This document shows positions 30,898 through 38,919 of a stretch of 47,773 nucleotides of DNA, piece by piece. Source of the stretch: Nocardioides stalactiti (GTDB taxonomy: Bacteria; Actinomycetota; Actinomycetes; Propionibacteriales; Nocardioidaceae); assembly GCF_014180715.1 (NCBI RefSeq), contig NZ_JACEFC010000021.1, positions 1 to 47,773 of the forward strand, written 5' to 3'. Numbering within the stretch: the stretch's first letter is position 1; each line of letters opens with the position of its first letter. Made by a program: the position numbers and the translations under genes. The notes under the pieces were generated by a model. That model was not told where the DNA came from and did no database searches. It saw nothing but the letters and a program-made list of their open reading frames with translations.

Positions 30898-32358
30898 GTG
30901 CGGAGAGCCAAGATCGTGTGCACCCTGGGCCCGGCCACCAACACCGAGCGCCGGATCCGGGAGCTGGTCTATGCAGGGATGGACGTCGCCCGGCTCAACA
31001 TGAGCCACGGCGCCCACGCCGACCACGCCGAGGTCTACCGCCTGGTGCGGGAGGCCTCGGACGCGAGCGGTCGCGGCGTCGCGATCCTGGCCGACCTCCA
31101 GGGCCCCAAGATCCGCCTCGAGCGGTTCGCGGACGGCCCGGTCAAGCTGCGCCGGAGCCAGCGGTGGACGATCACCACGCGCGACGTCCTCGGCGACGAG
31201 ACGATCTGCGGGACGACGTACAAGGGGCTGCCTGGTGACGTGAAGCCCGGCGACCCGCTGCTCATCGACGACGGCAAGATCCGGTTGCGGGTGGTCTCGG
31301 CGACCGACACCGACGTCGAGACCGAGGTGCTCGTCGGCGGCCAGGTCAGCAACAACAAGGGCATCAACCTGCCGGGCGTCGCCGTGTCCGTGCCGGCGCT
31401 CTCGGACAAGGACACCCAGGACCTGCGCTTCGCGCTGCGGCTCGGGGTCGACTACATCGCGCTGAGCTTCGTCCGCAACGCCTCCGACGCGGAGGACGTC
31501 CGCGTGATCATGCGCGAGGAGGGAGTCCTGCTCCCGATCATCGCCAAGATCGAGAAGCCGCAGGCCATCGACAACCTCGACGAGGTCGTCAAGGCGTTCG
31601 ACGGCTTCATGGTGGCGCGCGGCGACCTCGGCGTGGAGTGCCCGCTCGAGGAGGTGCCGTTCCTCCAGAAGAAGGTCATCGTCGCGGCTCGCCGCAACGC
31701 CAAGCCGGTCATCGTCGCGACCCAGATGCTCGAGTCGATGGTCACCAACCCGGCGCCGACCCGCGCCGAGGCGAGCGACGTCGCCAACGCCGTCCTCGAC
31801 GGCGCCGACGCGCTCATGCTGTCCGGCGAGACCAGTGTGGGGGAGCACCCCATCCACACCGTCGAGACGATGGCGCGGATCATCTCGGCCACCGAGGACC
31901 ACGCGCTCAGCGACGACACGTTCAGCCGCTTCGGCCGCATCGACTGGGACCCGCACACACGCTCCGGCATCATCACCAAGGCGGCCGAAGAGGTCGCGCA
32001 GCGGGTCGGCGCCAAGTACGTCGTCGCGTTCACGCAGTCAGGGGACTCGGCGCGGCGTCTGGCTCGGCTCCGCAGCAGCATCCCGGTCCTGGCGTTCACC
32101 CCGGAGGCCCGGGCCCGGTCCCAGCTGTCGATGCAGTGGGGCGTCGAGGCGTTCCAGACCAAGACCGTCGAGCACACCGACGAGATGGTCCGCCAGGTCG
32201 ACGAGGAGCTGCTGCGCATCGGCCGCGTCCACGAGGGCGACCTCGTCGTGATCGTCGCCGGCAGCCCGCCCGGCATCCCCGGCTCGACCAACGCCCTGCG
32301 CATCCACCGGATGGGCGACGCCATCAATGAGGTCGCCCCCGCCTACCGCCGCCGCTGA
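30898..32358 (+). CDS. pyk: Pyruvate kinase
   Basis: 486 residues; transfers phosphate from phosphoenolpyruvate to ADP in the last step of glycolysis. Visible signatures are KIVCTLGPAT and RLNMSHG at the N-terminus, ADLQGPKIRLERF, the metal and substrate region IIAKIEKPQAIDNLDEV, FMVARGDLGVECPLEEVP and ATQMLESMVTNPAPTRAE with LMLSGETSVGEHP. The C-terminal regulatory domain includes AFTQSGDSARRLARLR. The GTG start is set by a leaderless-type -10 box. It follows gltD by 42 bases but appears to have its own promoter. Confidence 0.96.
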   Translation: MRRAKIVCTLGPATNTERRIRELVYAGMDVARLNMSHGAHADHAEVYRLVREASDASGRGVAILADLQGPKIRLERFADGPVKLRRSQRWTITTRDVLGDETICGTTYKGLPGDVKPGDPLLIDDGKIRLRVVSATDTDVETEVLVGGQVSNNKGINLPGVAVSVPALSDKDTQDLRFALRLGVDYIALSFVRNASDAEDVRVIMREEGVLLPIIAKIEKPQAIDNLDEVVKAFDGFMVARGDLGVECPLEEVPFLQKKVIVAARRNAKPVIVATQMLESMVTNPAPTRAEASDVANAVLDGADALMLSGETSVGEHPIHTVETMARIISATEDHALSDDTFSRFGRIDWDPHTRSGIITKAAEEVAQRVGAKYVVAFTQSGDSARRLARLRSSIPVLAFTPEARARSQLSMQWGVEAFQTKTVEHTDEMVRQVDEELLRIGRVHEGDLVVIVAGSPPGIPGSTNALRIHRMGDAINEVAPAYRRR

Positions 32359-32469
32359 GGAACGCCCGCGACGCGCATTGGCTGTGTTGTCATCGGTCGA
32401 CGGCCCGCTTCGCTGTGAGGCCGCCTCCCTCCTCCGCCTGGCCACTGCGCGCCGCGGACGTCCCTCAGG

Positions 32470-33237
32470 TCACTCGACGGGGCGGTTGCCCCGCTTGCTG
32501 AAGATCGACTCCGGCCGCGCCTGCGGGACGCCGTCGACGGTGAGGTCGACGAGCTCGTTGTAGAAAGCGATCCGGCCGGTGATCGGCGCGACGGCGCGGA
32601 CCGGGTCGGCATAGGACCAGGCGACGTTGTCCGCGTCACGCACCCCGGGCAGGCTCCAGTACTCCTCGGCATGTCCTTTGTAGGGACAGTCGCTCCGGTT
32701 GCCGCTCGGTTCCAGGAGGTCGAGCCGGACGTCCTCGCGGGGGAGGTAGTAGCGCGTCGGAAGGTGCGTCTCGAACAGGAGTACCGGGGAACGGCTGTCG
32801 GCGACCACCGTCCCGCCGATCGCGACCTGGACATGGCGGGAGCTCGGCATCGCGTCGACCCGCTTGTAGGGGTCGCGCGGGTGCGCGAACACCTCCTCGT
32901 CCTCCTCGAGCCACCGGTCGAGGACGCCGGGCTGCCAGGTGAGCACGATCCGGTCGCTGATCGCCGGATCGTCGCGCACCCAGGCCGCACCCTCGAGCAC
33001 GCGGTCGCCGACCACCACGTCGTACGACTCGCTCACCGGTCCCTTCGGGCCGAAGAACGGAACGTGCGAGCGGGCGTCGGACGGTCGGAGGAGGTCGGTC
33101 CGGACGTCGTCTCGTGGGAACGCGTAGCCGGGCACCGGGAACCGGTCCTCCCAGAACAACAGGGCGTCCTTGCTGTCGACGACGACCTCGTCGCCGACGT
33201 AGCCCCTGACCCACCTGTCCGACGGTTCTGTGCGCAT
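32470..33237 (-). CDS. Tandem DUF427 protein
   Basis: 255 residues from the ATG at 33235-33237. Two copies of the DUF427 domain are visible: the first around VRGYVGDEVVVDSKDALLFWE with FPRDDVRTDLL, the second around VQVAIGGTVVADSRSPVLLFE with LPREDVRLDLLEPSG and CPYKGHAEEYWSL. DUF427 proteins have a mixed beta fold and no established activity. A longer in-frame version to 33267 is possible, but a TACCGT box seven bases before this ATG supports the shorter form. It is transcribed towards pyk, which converges with it across 111 bases. Confidence 0.85.
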   Translation of the reverse strand: MRTEPSDRWVRGYVGDEVVVDSKDALLFWEDRFPVPGYAFPRDDVRTDLLRPSDARSHVPFFGPKGPVSESYDVVVGDRVLEGAAWVRDDPAISDRIVLTWQPGVLDRWLEEDEEVFAHPRDPYKRVDAMPSSRHVQVAIGGTVVADSRSPVLLFETHLPTRYYLPREDVRLDLLEPSGNRSDCPYKGHAEEYWSLPGVRDADNVAWSYADPVRAVAPITGRIAFYNELVDLTVDGVPQARPESIFSKRGNRPVE

Positions 33238-33250
33238 CTCACGCACGGTA
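33238..33250 (-). promoter_or_regulatory. Predicted leaderless promoter of the DUF427 gene
   Basis: TACCGT on the minus strand (33245-33250) with seven bases to the ATG (33235-33237). It lies directly before the stop codon of the upstream lipoprotein gene. Confidence 0.4.
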
Positions 33251-33254
33251 GTCC

Positions 33255-33854
33255 TCAGCCCGTCCACGCGGTGGTCTCGGCGACGACCTCATCCGAGCAC
33301 TTCCCGTCGGGGAGCACCAGCACGAGCTGCTCCCACCCGTACAGCCGCGGTCCGGCGGGGGTGTCCGCGCTGATGGTGACGCCACGGACGTGGGCGGGAC
33401 GGTCCGGTTCCGTCAGCCGCACGGCGACGAGGACCGCCTGCTTCCCGTCGTCGGGGTGCAGGGTCAGCCCGGTGAGCGTCCGCCTGCTGTTCCAGTCGGT
33501 GAGCCCCTCGATGAAGCTCGTGCTCGCTCCCGGGGGATAGTCCGCGACCACTCCCTGCAGGTCGTCGGGCCCCCGGTAGGGAGCGACGACGTCCTCGACG
33601 ACCTCGAGGTTGACCGCGTCGTCGAGCGACACGGTGAGCAGCCGGGTCCGGGCGTCGACCGTCAGCGAGCCCGGCTGCATGATCACCGCACCCGTCGGGT
33701 CCGCCACCACGCACTGCGCCAGCACGCCCTCGCCCGAGGTGTCGTCGACGCCGGTGACGGTGTCGCCCTCGTCGTCGGACTCCTGGAACGCGCTGCACCC
33801 GGCCGCGAGCACCACCAGCGCCACGACTCCGGCCACACGTCGGCGCTGTCGCAC
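33255..33854 (-). CDS. Small lipoprotein of unknown function
   Basis: 199 residues. Basic N-terminus (MRQRRR), hydrophobic stretch and lipobox LAAG before Cys20, then an acidic spacer (ESDDEGD) and a globular part rich in beta-type sequence (LLTVSLDDAVNLEVVEDVV, AVLVAVRLTEPDRP). A second Cys near the C-terminus (PDGKCSDEV) could pair with one in the core (AQCVVADP). I do not recognise the family. The GTG start has a TAGATT box exactly six bases upstream, and the tRNA gene lies 43 bases further upstream on the same strand. Confidence 0.75.
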   Translation of the reverse strand: MRQRRRVAGVVALVVLAAGCSAFQESDDEGDTVTGVDDTSGEGVLAQCVVADPTGAVIMQPGSLTVDARTRLLTVSLDDAVNLEVVEDVVAPYRGPDDLQGVVADYPPGASTSFIEGLTDWNSRRTLTGLTLHPDDGKQAVLVAVRLTEPDRPAHVRGVTISADTPAGPRLYGWEQLVLVLPDGKCSDEVVAETTAWTG

Positions 33855-33866
33855 ACGCCCAATCTA
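33855..33866 (-). promoter_or_regulatory. Predicted leaderless promoter of the small lipoprotein
   Basis: TAGATT on the minus strand (33861-33866), six bases, then GTG at 33852-33854. No ribosome-binding sequence lies between. Confidence 0.5.
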
Positions 33867-33897
33867 CGACGGGCTCCCGACAACACCACTGCGGTTG

Positions 33898-33970
33898 TGC
33901 CCCGGGTGGGATTCGAACCCACACTGGATGGTGTTTGAGACCATTGTCTCTGCCGTTGGACTACCGGGGC
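33898..33970 (-). tRNA. tRNA-Leu (anticodon CAA), class I-like with short variable loop
   Basis: A 73-nt cloverleaf can be folded by eye. The acceptor stem is GCCCCGG with CCGGGGC and discriminator A73; the D arm begins GTCC and has a GG at the usual loop position; the anticodon stem ATGGT pairs with ACCAT around loop CTCAAAC, giving U33 and anticodon CAA (reads UUG, Leu). The T arm is GTGGG-TTCGAAT-CCCAC. The 3' CCA is not encoded. The oddity is the variable region: only CCAGT, five bases, whereas bacterial tRNA-Leu normally has a long variable arm. Amino-acid identity rests on the anticodon and A73, and is therefore less certain than the tRNA itself. Confidence 0.9.
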
Positions 33971-33982
33971 GAACGCAGGGAA

Positions 33983-33988
33983 ACCGTA
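33983..33988 (-). promoter_or_regulatory. Predicted -10 box for the tRNA gene
   Basis: TACGGT on the minus strand, about 12 bases before the mature tRNA 5' end. The interval to the divergent pdtaR -10 box is about 80 bases. Confidence 0.4.
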
Positions 33989-34066
33989 ACGGACCCAGCA
34001 TCGTCGGACCGCAGGGAGGTCCGCGCTGCGGCGCCCCGCGACATCCGCCCGTAATGGCGGTCCCGA

Positions 34067-34078
34067 TAACCTTCCCTT
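34067..34078 (+). promoter_or_regulatory. Predicted leaderless promoter of pdtaR
   Basis: TAACCT (34067-34072), six bases, then GTG at 34079. No Shine-Dalgarno sequence is present between them. Confidence 0.5.
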
Positions 34079-34681
34079 GTGACCGAGACGCCCGCGCCCC
34101 GCACCGTCGTCATCGCTGAGGACGAGACCCTGATCCGGATGGACCTCGCCGAGATGCTGGCCGAGGAGGGGTACGACGTCGTCGGCCAGGCCGGCGACGG
34201 CGCGAAGGCCATCGAGCTCGCCGAGGAGCTGCGCCCGGACCTGGTGATCCTCGACGTCAAGATGCCCGTCCTCGACGGCATCGCCGCGGCGGAGGCCATC
34301 GCCGGGAAGCGGATCGCTCCGGTGGTCATGCTCACCGCGTTCTCGCAGCGCGACCTCGTGGAGCGTGCCCGCGACGCCGGGGCGATGTCGTACCTCGTCA
34401 AGCCGTTCACCCAGTCCGAGCTGGTCCCAGCGATCGAGATGGCGGTGAGTCGGTTCGCCGAGATCCGCCAGCTCGAGGCCGAGGTCGAGGACCTCCAGGA
34501 CCGGCTCGAGACGCGCAAGGCCATCGACCGGGCGAAGGGAATCCTCATGGAGCAGCTCCAGCTGACCGAGCCCGAGGCGTTCCGCTGGATCCAGAAGACA
34601 GCCATGGACCTTCGGCTGTCGATGAAGGACGTAGCGGTCGGCGTGGTCGAGCACGGCACGGGAATCGCCGGTCCGGGCTGA
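34079..34681 (+). CDS. pdtaR: ANTAR-domain response regulator, PdtaR type
   Basis: 200 residues. An N-terminal receiver domain (VVIAEDETLIRMDL, phosphoacceptor Asp59 in LVILDVKMPVLDG, and Lys in YLVKPFTQSEL) is joined through a coiled coil (LEAEVEDLQDRLETRK) to a C-terminal ANTAR domain (AIDRAKGILMEQLQLTEPEAFRWIQ). ANTAR proteins bind paired hairpins in mRNA leaders and prevent early termination. The order matches actinobacterial PdtaR, the partner of the sensor kinase PdtaS, which is not in this window. It has its own promoter and lies upstream of livK. Confidence 0.93.
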   Translation: MTETPAPRTVVIAEDETLIRMDLAEMLAEEGYDVVGQAGDGAKAIELAEELRPDLVILDVKMPVLDGIAAAEAIAGKRIAPVVMLTAFSQRDLVERARDAGAMSYLVKPFTQSELVPAIEMAVSRFAEIRQLEAEVEDLQDRLETRKAIDRAKGILMEQLQLTEPEAFRWIQKTAMDLRLSMKDVAVGVVEHGTGIAGPG

Positions 34682-34755
34682 CCGCCGAAGGTCACGAATC
34701 AGCAACGACGCGGAGGATCCTTCGTATCGGCGCTCACAACACCCTCGTTCGGCGT

Positions 34756-34761
34756 TAGGTT
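34756..34761 (+). promoter_or_regulatory. Predicted -10 box for livK
   Basis: TAGGTT, about 57 bases upstream of the livK ATG. The leader contains a GGAGG ribosome site. The whole 137-base interval from pdtaR holds no other feature I can support. Confidence 0.4.
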
Positions 34762-34818
34762 GCACCTGCAGTTTTGATTCCGGACGCTGTCCGGAGTTCC
34801 TAGCGAGCCGGAGGTCTC

Positions 34819-36120
34819 ATGATCCGCCAAACACCCGCCCGCCGCGTTGCGGCGGTGCTTGCAGCATCCGTTCTCGTCCTCAGTGCCTGTGGTGACGACG
34901 GTGACGACAAGGACGACACGGACAACGCGGGCGGCAGCGACACGTCGCCCTCCGCCGAGCCCAAGGGCGACGGCACCCTGACCTTCGGCACCTTGCTGCC
35001 GGCGACCGGTGACCTCGCGTTCCTCGGGCCCCCCGAGTTCGCGGGCGTCACGCTGGCGGTCCAGGACATCAACGAGGCCGGAGGCGTCCTCGGCAAGGAC
35101 GTCGTCGAGGTCAAGGGTGACTCCGGCGACGGCACTCCCGACATCGCCGGCGCGCAGGTGGACAAGCTGCTCGCCGCCAGCTCCGACGTCATCGTCGGCG
35201 CGGCTTCTTCCGGTGTCTCGATCACGGTCATCGACAAGATCACCGGTGCGGGTGCGGTCCAGTTCTCGCCGGCCAACACGGCGGCAGGCTTCGACACCGA
35301 CGAGATCGACCCGAACCGTCTGTACTTCCGTACCGCACCGTCCGACTATCTCCAGGGCGAGGTCCTCGCCAACGAGGTCATCAAGGACGGCTTCGACAAC
35401 GTCGCGATCATGGGGCGCCAGGACTTCTACGGCGAGGGCCTCGCCGAGCGCACCCGCGACGTGCTCGAGGAGAAGGGCGCCACCGTCGGGGAGTTCATCC
35501 TCTACAACAAGGACGCGACCGGCTTCACCGCCGAGATCAACAAGCTGGCCGCCGCTGAGCCGGAGGCCATCGTCCTGGTGTCGTTCGCGGAGACCACCAC
35601 GATCATCCCGCAGCTGATCGCCAAGGGCCTCGGCCCGCAGGACGTGCAGCTGTACTTCGTGGACGGCAACCTGTCCAACTACCCGGACGAGGACTTCGAC
35701 CTCACCGGTGTGAAGGGCACGGCGCCGACCTCGGCGACGCCGGACGCGGAGTTCGAGGCTCGCCTGTTCGAGACCCCGCCGATGGGTCCGGACGACGCGG
35801 TTCTCTACGGCCCGGAGAGCTACGACGCCGTCATCATGAGCGCGCTCGCTGCCATTGCGGCCGGCGACGACTCGGGTGAGGCGATCGGTGCCAACATCGT
35901 CGACATCAGCCGTGAGGGCACCAAGTGCACCACCTTCGCGGACTGCAAGGCCTTGCTCGAGGAGGGCGAGGACATCGACTACGACGGCAAGAGCGGTCCG
36001 GCTGACATGACCGACACCGGCAGCCTGGCGGCCGGCACGTACGGCGTGTACGAGTACGGCGACGGCAACGCCTACGAGCAGATCGACACCGTCTCCGGCG
36101 TCGTTCCGCAGGGCGAGTGA
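34819..36120 (+). CDS. livK: Branched-chain amino acid ABC transporter, substrate-binding lipoprotein
   Basis: 433 residues. Signal peptide with lipobox LSAC (Cys24), followed by an acidic Asp/Gly-rich linker. The mature domain is a Leu/Ile/Val-binding periplasmic-binding fold type I: LTFGTLLPATGDLAFLGPPE, AGVTLAVQDINEAGGVLG, VIVGAASSGVSITVIDKI, YFRTAPSDYLQGEVLANEV. It binds the amino acid outside and hands it to LivHM. The ATG has GGAGG upstream. It is convergent with the other liv genes, sharing a terminator. Confidence 0.92.
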   Translation: MIRQTPARRVAAVLAASVLVLSACGDDGDDKDDTDNAGGSDTSPSAEPKGDGTLTFGTLLPATGDLAFLGPPEFAGVTLAVQDINEAGGVLGKDVVEVKGDSGDGTPDIAGAQVDKLLAASSDVIVGAASSGVSITVIDKITGAGAVQFSPANTAAGFDTDEIDPNRLYFRTAPSDYLQGEVLANEVIKDGFDNVAIMGRQDFYGEGLAERTRDVLEEKGATVGEFILYNKDATGFTAEINKLAAAEPEAIVLVSFAETTTIIPQLIAKGLGPQDVQLYFVDGNLSNYPDEDFDLTGVKGTAPTSATPDAEFEARLFETPPMGPDDAVLYGPESYDAVIMSALAAIAAGDDSGEAIGANIVDISREGTKCTTFADCKALLEEGEDIDYDGKSGPADMTDTGSLAAGTYGVYEYGDGNAYEQIDTVSGVVPQGE

Positions 36121-36142
36121 TCGAGCAGTAGCAGCAAGACGG

Positions 36143-36170
36143 AAGGGCCCGGCTTCGGCCGGGCCCTTTC
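36143..36170. terminator. Strong intrinsic terminator between livK and livF
   Basis: An eleven-pair stem: AAGGGCCCGGC (36143-36153), loop TTCG, and GCCGGGCCCTT (36158-36168), followed by TTC. It works in both directions by symmetry and serves the convergent livK and livHMGF units. Confidence 0.88.
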
Positions 36171-36204
36171 GCTTATCTGTCCTGCGACTGCTGCTCGGGG
36201 ACGG

Positions 36205-36981
36205 TCAGTGACCGCCGAGCGTCCCGAGGTAGAGCTCGATGACCTTGGGGTCCTTGGAGAGGTCCTTGCCGGTGCCGGTGTAGGCGTTGCGGCCGTGGTC
36301 GAGAACGTAGCCGCGGTCGCAGATCTGCAGGCAGCGCCGGGCGTTCTGCTCCACCATCACGACCGAGACGCCGGCCCGGTTGATCCGGCGGGTCTGCACG
36401 AAGACCTCGTCCTGCAGGACGGGGGAGAGGCCTGCGGACGGCTCGTCCAGGAGGAGCACTGATGGCTCCATCATGAGGGCGCGCCCCATGGCCACCATCT
36501 GCCGCTCGCCGCCGGACAGTGATCCTGCACGCTGACTGCGCCGGTCCAGGAGGGCCGGGAACAGCTCACCGACGAACTCGAAGCGCTTCCGGAAGCTGGT
36601 GGGACGCTGGTAGCAACCCATCTCCAGGTTCTCCTGGATGGTCAGCGACGGGAACACGTTGTTGGTCTGGGGCACGAAACCGATGCCGGCCGTCACCAGC
36701 TTGTCGGCGCGCTGGTTGGTGATGTCCTCACCCTTCAGCTGCACCGTGCCCTCGTTGATCTTGACCAGGCCGAAGAGTGCCTTGAGCAGGGTGGACTTGC
36801 CGGCACCGTTGGGCCCGATGATGCCGACCAGCTCGCCCTCCTGGCAGTACAGGTCGGCCCCGTTGAGGATGTTGACGCCGGGCAGGTAGCCGGCGATCAG
36901 ACCGTCGGCGCGGAGCACCGCGCCGTCGGCCGCGGCGAGGTGTGCCTCCCGCTCGGGGGTGAGGGTGGCTCCGTCATTCAT
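36205..36981 (-). CDS. livF: Branched-chain amino acid ABC transporter, ATPase LivF
   Basis: 258 residues from the ATG at 36979-36981, which overlaps the livG stop by eight bases; a longer upstream frame is only the livG shadow. Walker A is GPNGAGKSTLL, the signature LSGGERQMVAMGRALM, Walker B VLLLDEPSAGLSP, and the switch His region is MVEQNARRCLQ as in LivF proteins. It powers import of leucine, isoleucine or valine with LivG, LivH and LivM. It is the last gene of the livH-M-G-F unit. Confidence 0.94.
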   Translation of the reverse strand: MNDGATLTPEREAHLAAADGAVLRADGLIAGYLPGVNILNGADLYCQEGELVGIIGPNGAGKSTLLKALFGLVKINEGTVQLKGEDITNQRADKLVTAGIGFVPQTNNVFPSLTIQENLEMGCYQRPTSFRKRFEFVGELFPALLDRRSQRAGSLSGGERQMVAMGRALMMEPSVLLLDEPSAGLSPVLQDEVFVQTRRINRAGVSVVMVEQNARRCLQICDRGYVLDHGRNAYTGTGKDLSKDPKVIELYLGTLGGH

Positions 36982-37921
36982 GGCCCTGGGCCTCCTTCTG
37001 GATCTCTGCCTCGGCCTCCGCGAGGATCTTCTCCTCCTCCTCGAAGGTGAGCTCAGCGTCGTGGTGGGCACCGAGGTAGGCGTCGACCACGGCCGGGTCG
37101 GCCATCACCGTGTCCGGCGGACCTTCGGCGACGACCTTGCCCTGCGCCATCACCACCACCCAGTCGGAGATGTCGCGCACCATGTCCATGTCGTGCTCGA
37201 CGAACAGCACCGTCCGGCCCTCGTCGCGCAGCGACTTCACGTGGCCCAGCAGTGACTGCTTGAGGGCGGGGTTCACGCCCGCCATCGGCTCGTCGAGCAT
37301 CACCAGCTCGGGGTCGGTCATCAACGACCGCGCCATCTCGAGGAGCTTGCGCTGGCCGCCGGACAGGGAACCAGCGAAGTCCTCCCGCTTCTCGGCGAGC
37401 AGGAACCGTTCGAGCAGGTTGTCGGCCCGGTCGGTGTTGGCCTTCTCCTGGCTCCGCCACAACGGCGCCACCATCGCGGCGAGCAGGCTCTCGCCCCGCT
37501 GCGCGGTGGCACCGACGCGCATGTTCTCGATCACCGTCAGCTTCGAGAGGACCTTGGTCAGCTGGAAGGTGCGGACCATGCCCATCCGGGCGACCTTGTA
37601 GGCAGGCTTGCGACCCAAGGACGTGCCATTGAAGGACCAGGTGCCGGTGTCCGGGCGGTCGAAGCCCGTGAGGAGGTTGAACAGTGTCGTCTTGCCGGCG
37701 CCGTTCGGCCCGATCAGGGCGGTGATCACCCCCCGCTGCACCTCGAGGTGGGCGACGTCGACGGCGGTCAGCCCGCCGAAGGTGCGGGTGACGCTGTCGG
37801 CGACGAGGATCGGGTCGGGCTTGGCGACCCCGGGCGTCGGTTCGATGCCCGCCAGAGCGCGTCGGGACGCCTCGACGTCGACGCCCGGCGTCCGGCCCGT
37901 GACTTCCTGCTCAGCGTCCAT
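36974..37921 (-). CDS. livG: Branched-chain amino acid ABC transporter, ATPase LivG
   Basis: 315 residues, longer than usual because of an N-terminal extension of about 35 residues and a charged C-terminal tail (EEEEKILAEAEAEI). The ATPase core has Walker A GPNGAGKTTLFNLL, LivG-typical VARMGMVRTFQLTKVL, signature LSGGQRKLLEMARSL, Walker B LVMLDEPMAGVNP and the switch His in VLFVEHDMDMVRDI. The ATG overlaps the livM stop by eleven bases and its own stop overlaps livF, so the whole set is coupled. Confidence 0.94.
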   Translation of the reverse strand: MDAEQEVTGRTPGVDVEASRRALAGIEPTPGVAKPDPILVADSVTRTFGGLTAVDVAHLEVQRGVITALIGPNGAGKTTLFNLLTGFDRPDTGTWSFNGTSLGRKPAYKVARMGMVRTFQLTKVLSKLTVIENMRVGATAQRGESLLAAMVAPLWRSQEKANTDRADNLLERFLLAEKREDFAGSLSGGQRKLLEMARSLMTDPELVMLDEPMAGVNPALKQSLLGHVKSLRDEGRTVLFVEHDMDMVRDISDWVVVMAQGKVVAEGPPDTVMADPAVVDAYLGAHHDAELTFEEEEKILAEAEAEIQKEAQGHE

Positions 37922-38909
37922 CGATTGCCAGCTCCCTTCGGTCGCCGAAGATCCCTTGTGGTCGATAGATCATCAACAGCATCAGGCCGAGCCCCATGAA
38001 GATCAGACGCATCAGGCTCGCCTGGGTGCTGTCCATGATCGAGGCCGGGATGATCGGGTCCGCGCCGGCCGTCATCTGACCGAACGCGATGTCGAGCACG
38101 GTGATCAGGAACCAGAAGATGACGGCCCCTGCCACCGGGCCGAGCACACGTGCCGCGCCGCCGATGAGCAGCACCGTGTAGGCGAAGAACGTCACGTCCG
38201 TGGCGAAGAACGATGGCCCGACGGTGGCTGAGCGCAGCGCCACCACGAACCCGGCCAGCGCTCCGAAGAGGCCGCCGATGATGAGCGACTGCATCTTGTA
38301 GGCGTAGACGTTCTTGCCGAGCGAACGCACGGCGTCCTCGTCCTCACGGATCGACTTGAGCACCCGGCCCCAGGGGCTGCGCATGAGCAGCCAGGTGATC
38401 AGGCAGGCGGCGACGACCAGCAGCCAGCCCACCGTCATGACCCAGAAGTCGTTGGGGCTCCACATCACCACCCCGTCGATGCCGACGGGCTCGTCGAACG
38501 GGTTCATCTTGCGGAAGGGCTTGATGAAGCCGGTGAGTCCGTCCTGGCCGCCGAGGTCGTCGGAGAACTTCGCGGCGCTGATGACCTGGCGGATGATCTC
38601 CGCCGCGGCGATCGTCACGATCGCCAGGTAGTCGGCGCGGAGCCTCAGGGTCGGGACGCCGAGCATCAACGCCAGGATGACGGTGAGGATCACGCCGACC
38701 AGGACACCGAGCCACAGGCTCTGCCCCCAGATCGTCGACATGGTGACCATCGCGTAACCGGCCACCATCATGAACCCGGCCTGCCCGAAGTTCAGCAGGC
38801 CGGTGTAGCCGAAGTGGATGTTGAGGCCGATCGCGGCCAGGCAGTACACCACGGCGGTCGGACCCAGCGCCTGCTGGAGCGAACCGGTGAGCAACTCGTT
38901 GAAGTCCAT
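37911..38909 (-). CDS. livM: Branched-chain amino acid ABC transporter, permease LivM
   Basis: 332 residues with about ten hydrophobic segments. Family motifs include LNIHFGYTGLLNFGQAGFM near the N-terminus, GVPTLRLRADYLAIVTIAAAEI, WGRVLKSIREDEDAVRSLGKN (the coupling loop that contacts the ATPases) and PQGIFGDRREL at the C-terminus. It forms the membrane channel with LivH. It starts 10 bases after livH and overlaps livG. Confidence 0.93.
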   Translation of the reverse strand: MDFNELLTGSLQQALGPTAVVYCLAAIGLNIHFGYTGLLNFGQAGFMMVAGYAMVTMSTIWGQSLWLGVLVGVILTVILALMLGVPTLRLRADYLAIVTIAAAEIIRQVISAAKFSDDLGGQDGLTGFIKPFRKMNPFDEPVGIDGVVMWSPNDFWVMTVGWLLVVAACLITWLLMRSPWGRVLKSIREDEDAVRSLGKNVYAYKMQSLIIGGLFGALAGFVVALRSATVGPSFFATDVTFFAYTVLLIGGAARVLGPVAGAVIFWFLITVLDIAFGQMTAGADPIIPASIMDSTQASLMRLIFMGLGLMLLMIYRPQGIFGDRRELAIDGR

Positions 38910-38919
38910 GGTGGTCTCC

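Noticed and set aside
33898..33970. Reading the tRNA as tRNA-Gln or as a class II tRNA
   Set aside because: The seven-base anticodon loop with U33 gives only CAA, and no alternative fold gives a long variable arm; the Gln-like D loop alone is not enough.
36974..37071. N-terminal extension of LivF (30 residues)
   Set aside because: The extension is Arg/Ser-rich shadow sequence of livG; the ATG at 36979-36981 overlapping the livG stop is the natural coupled start.
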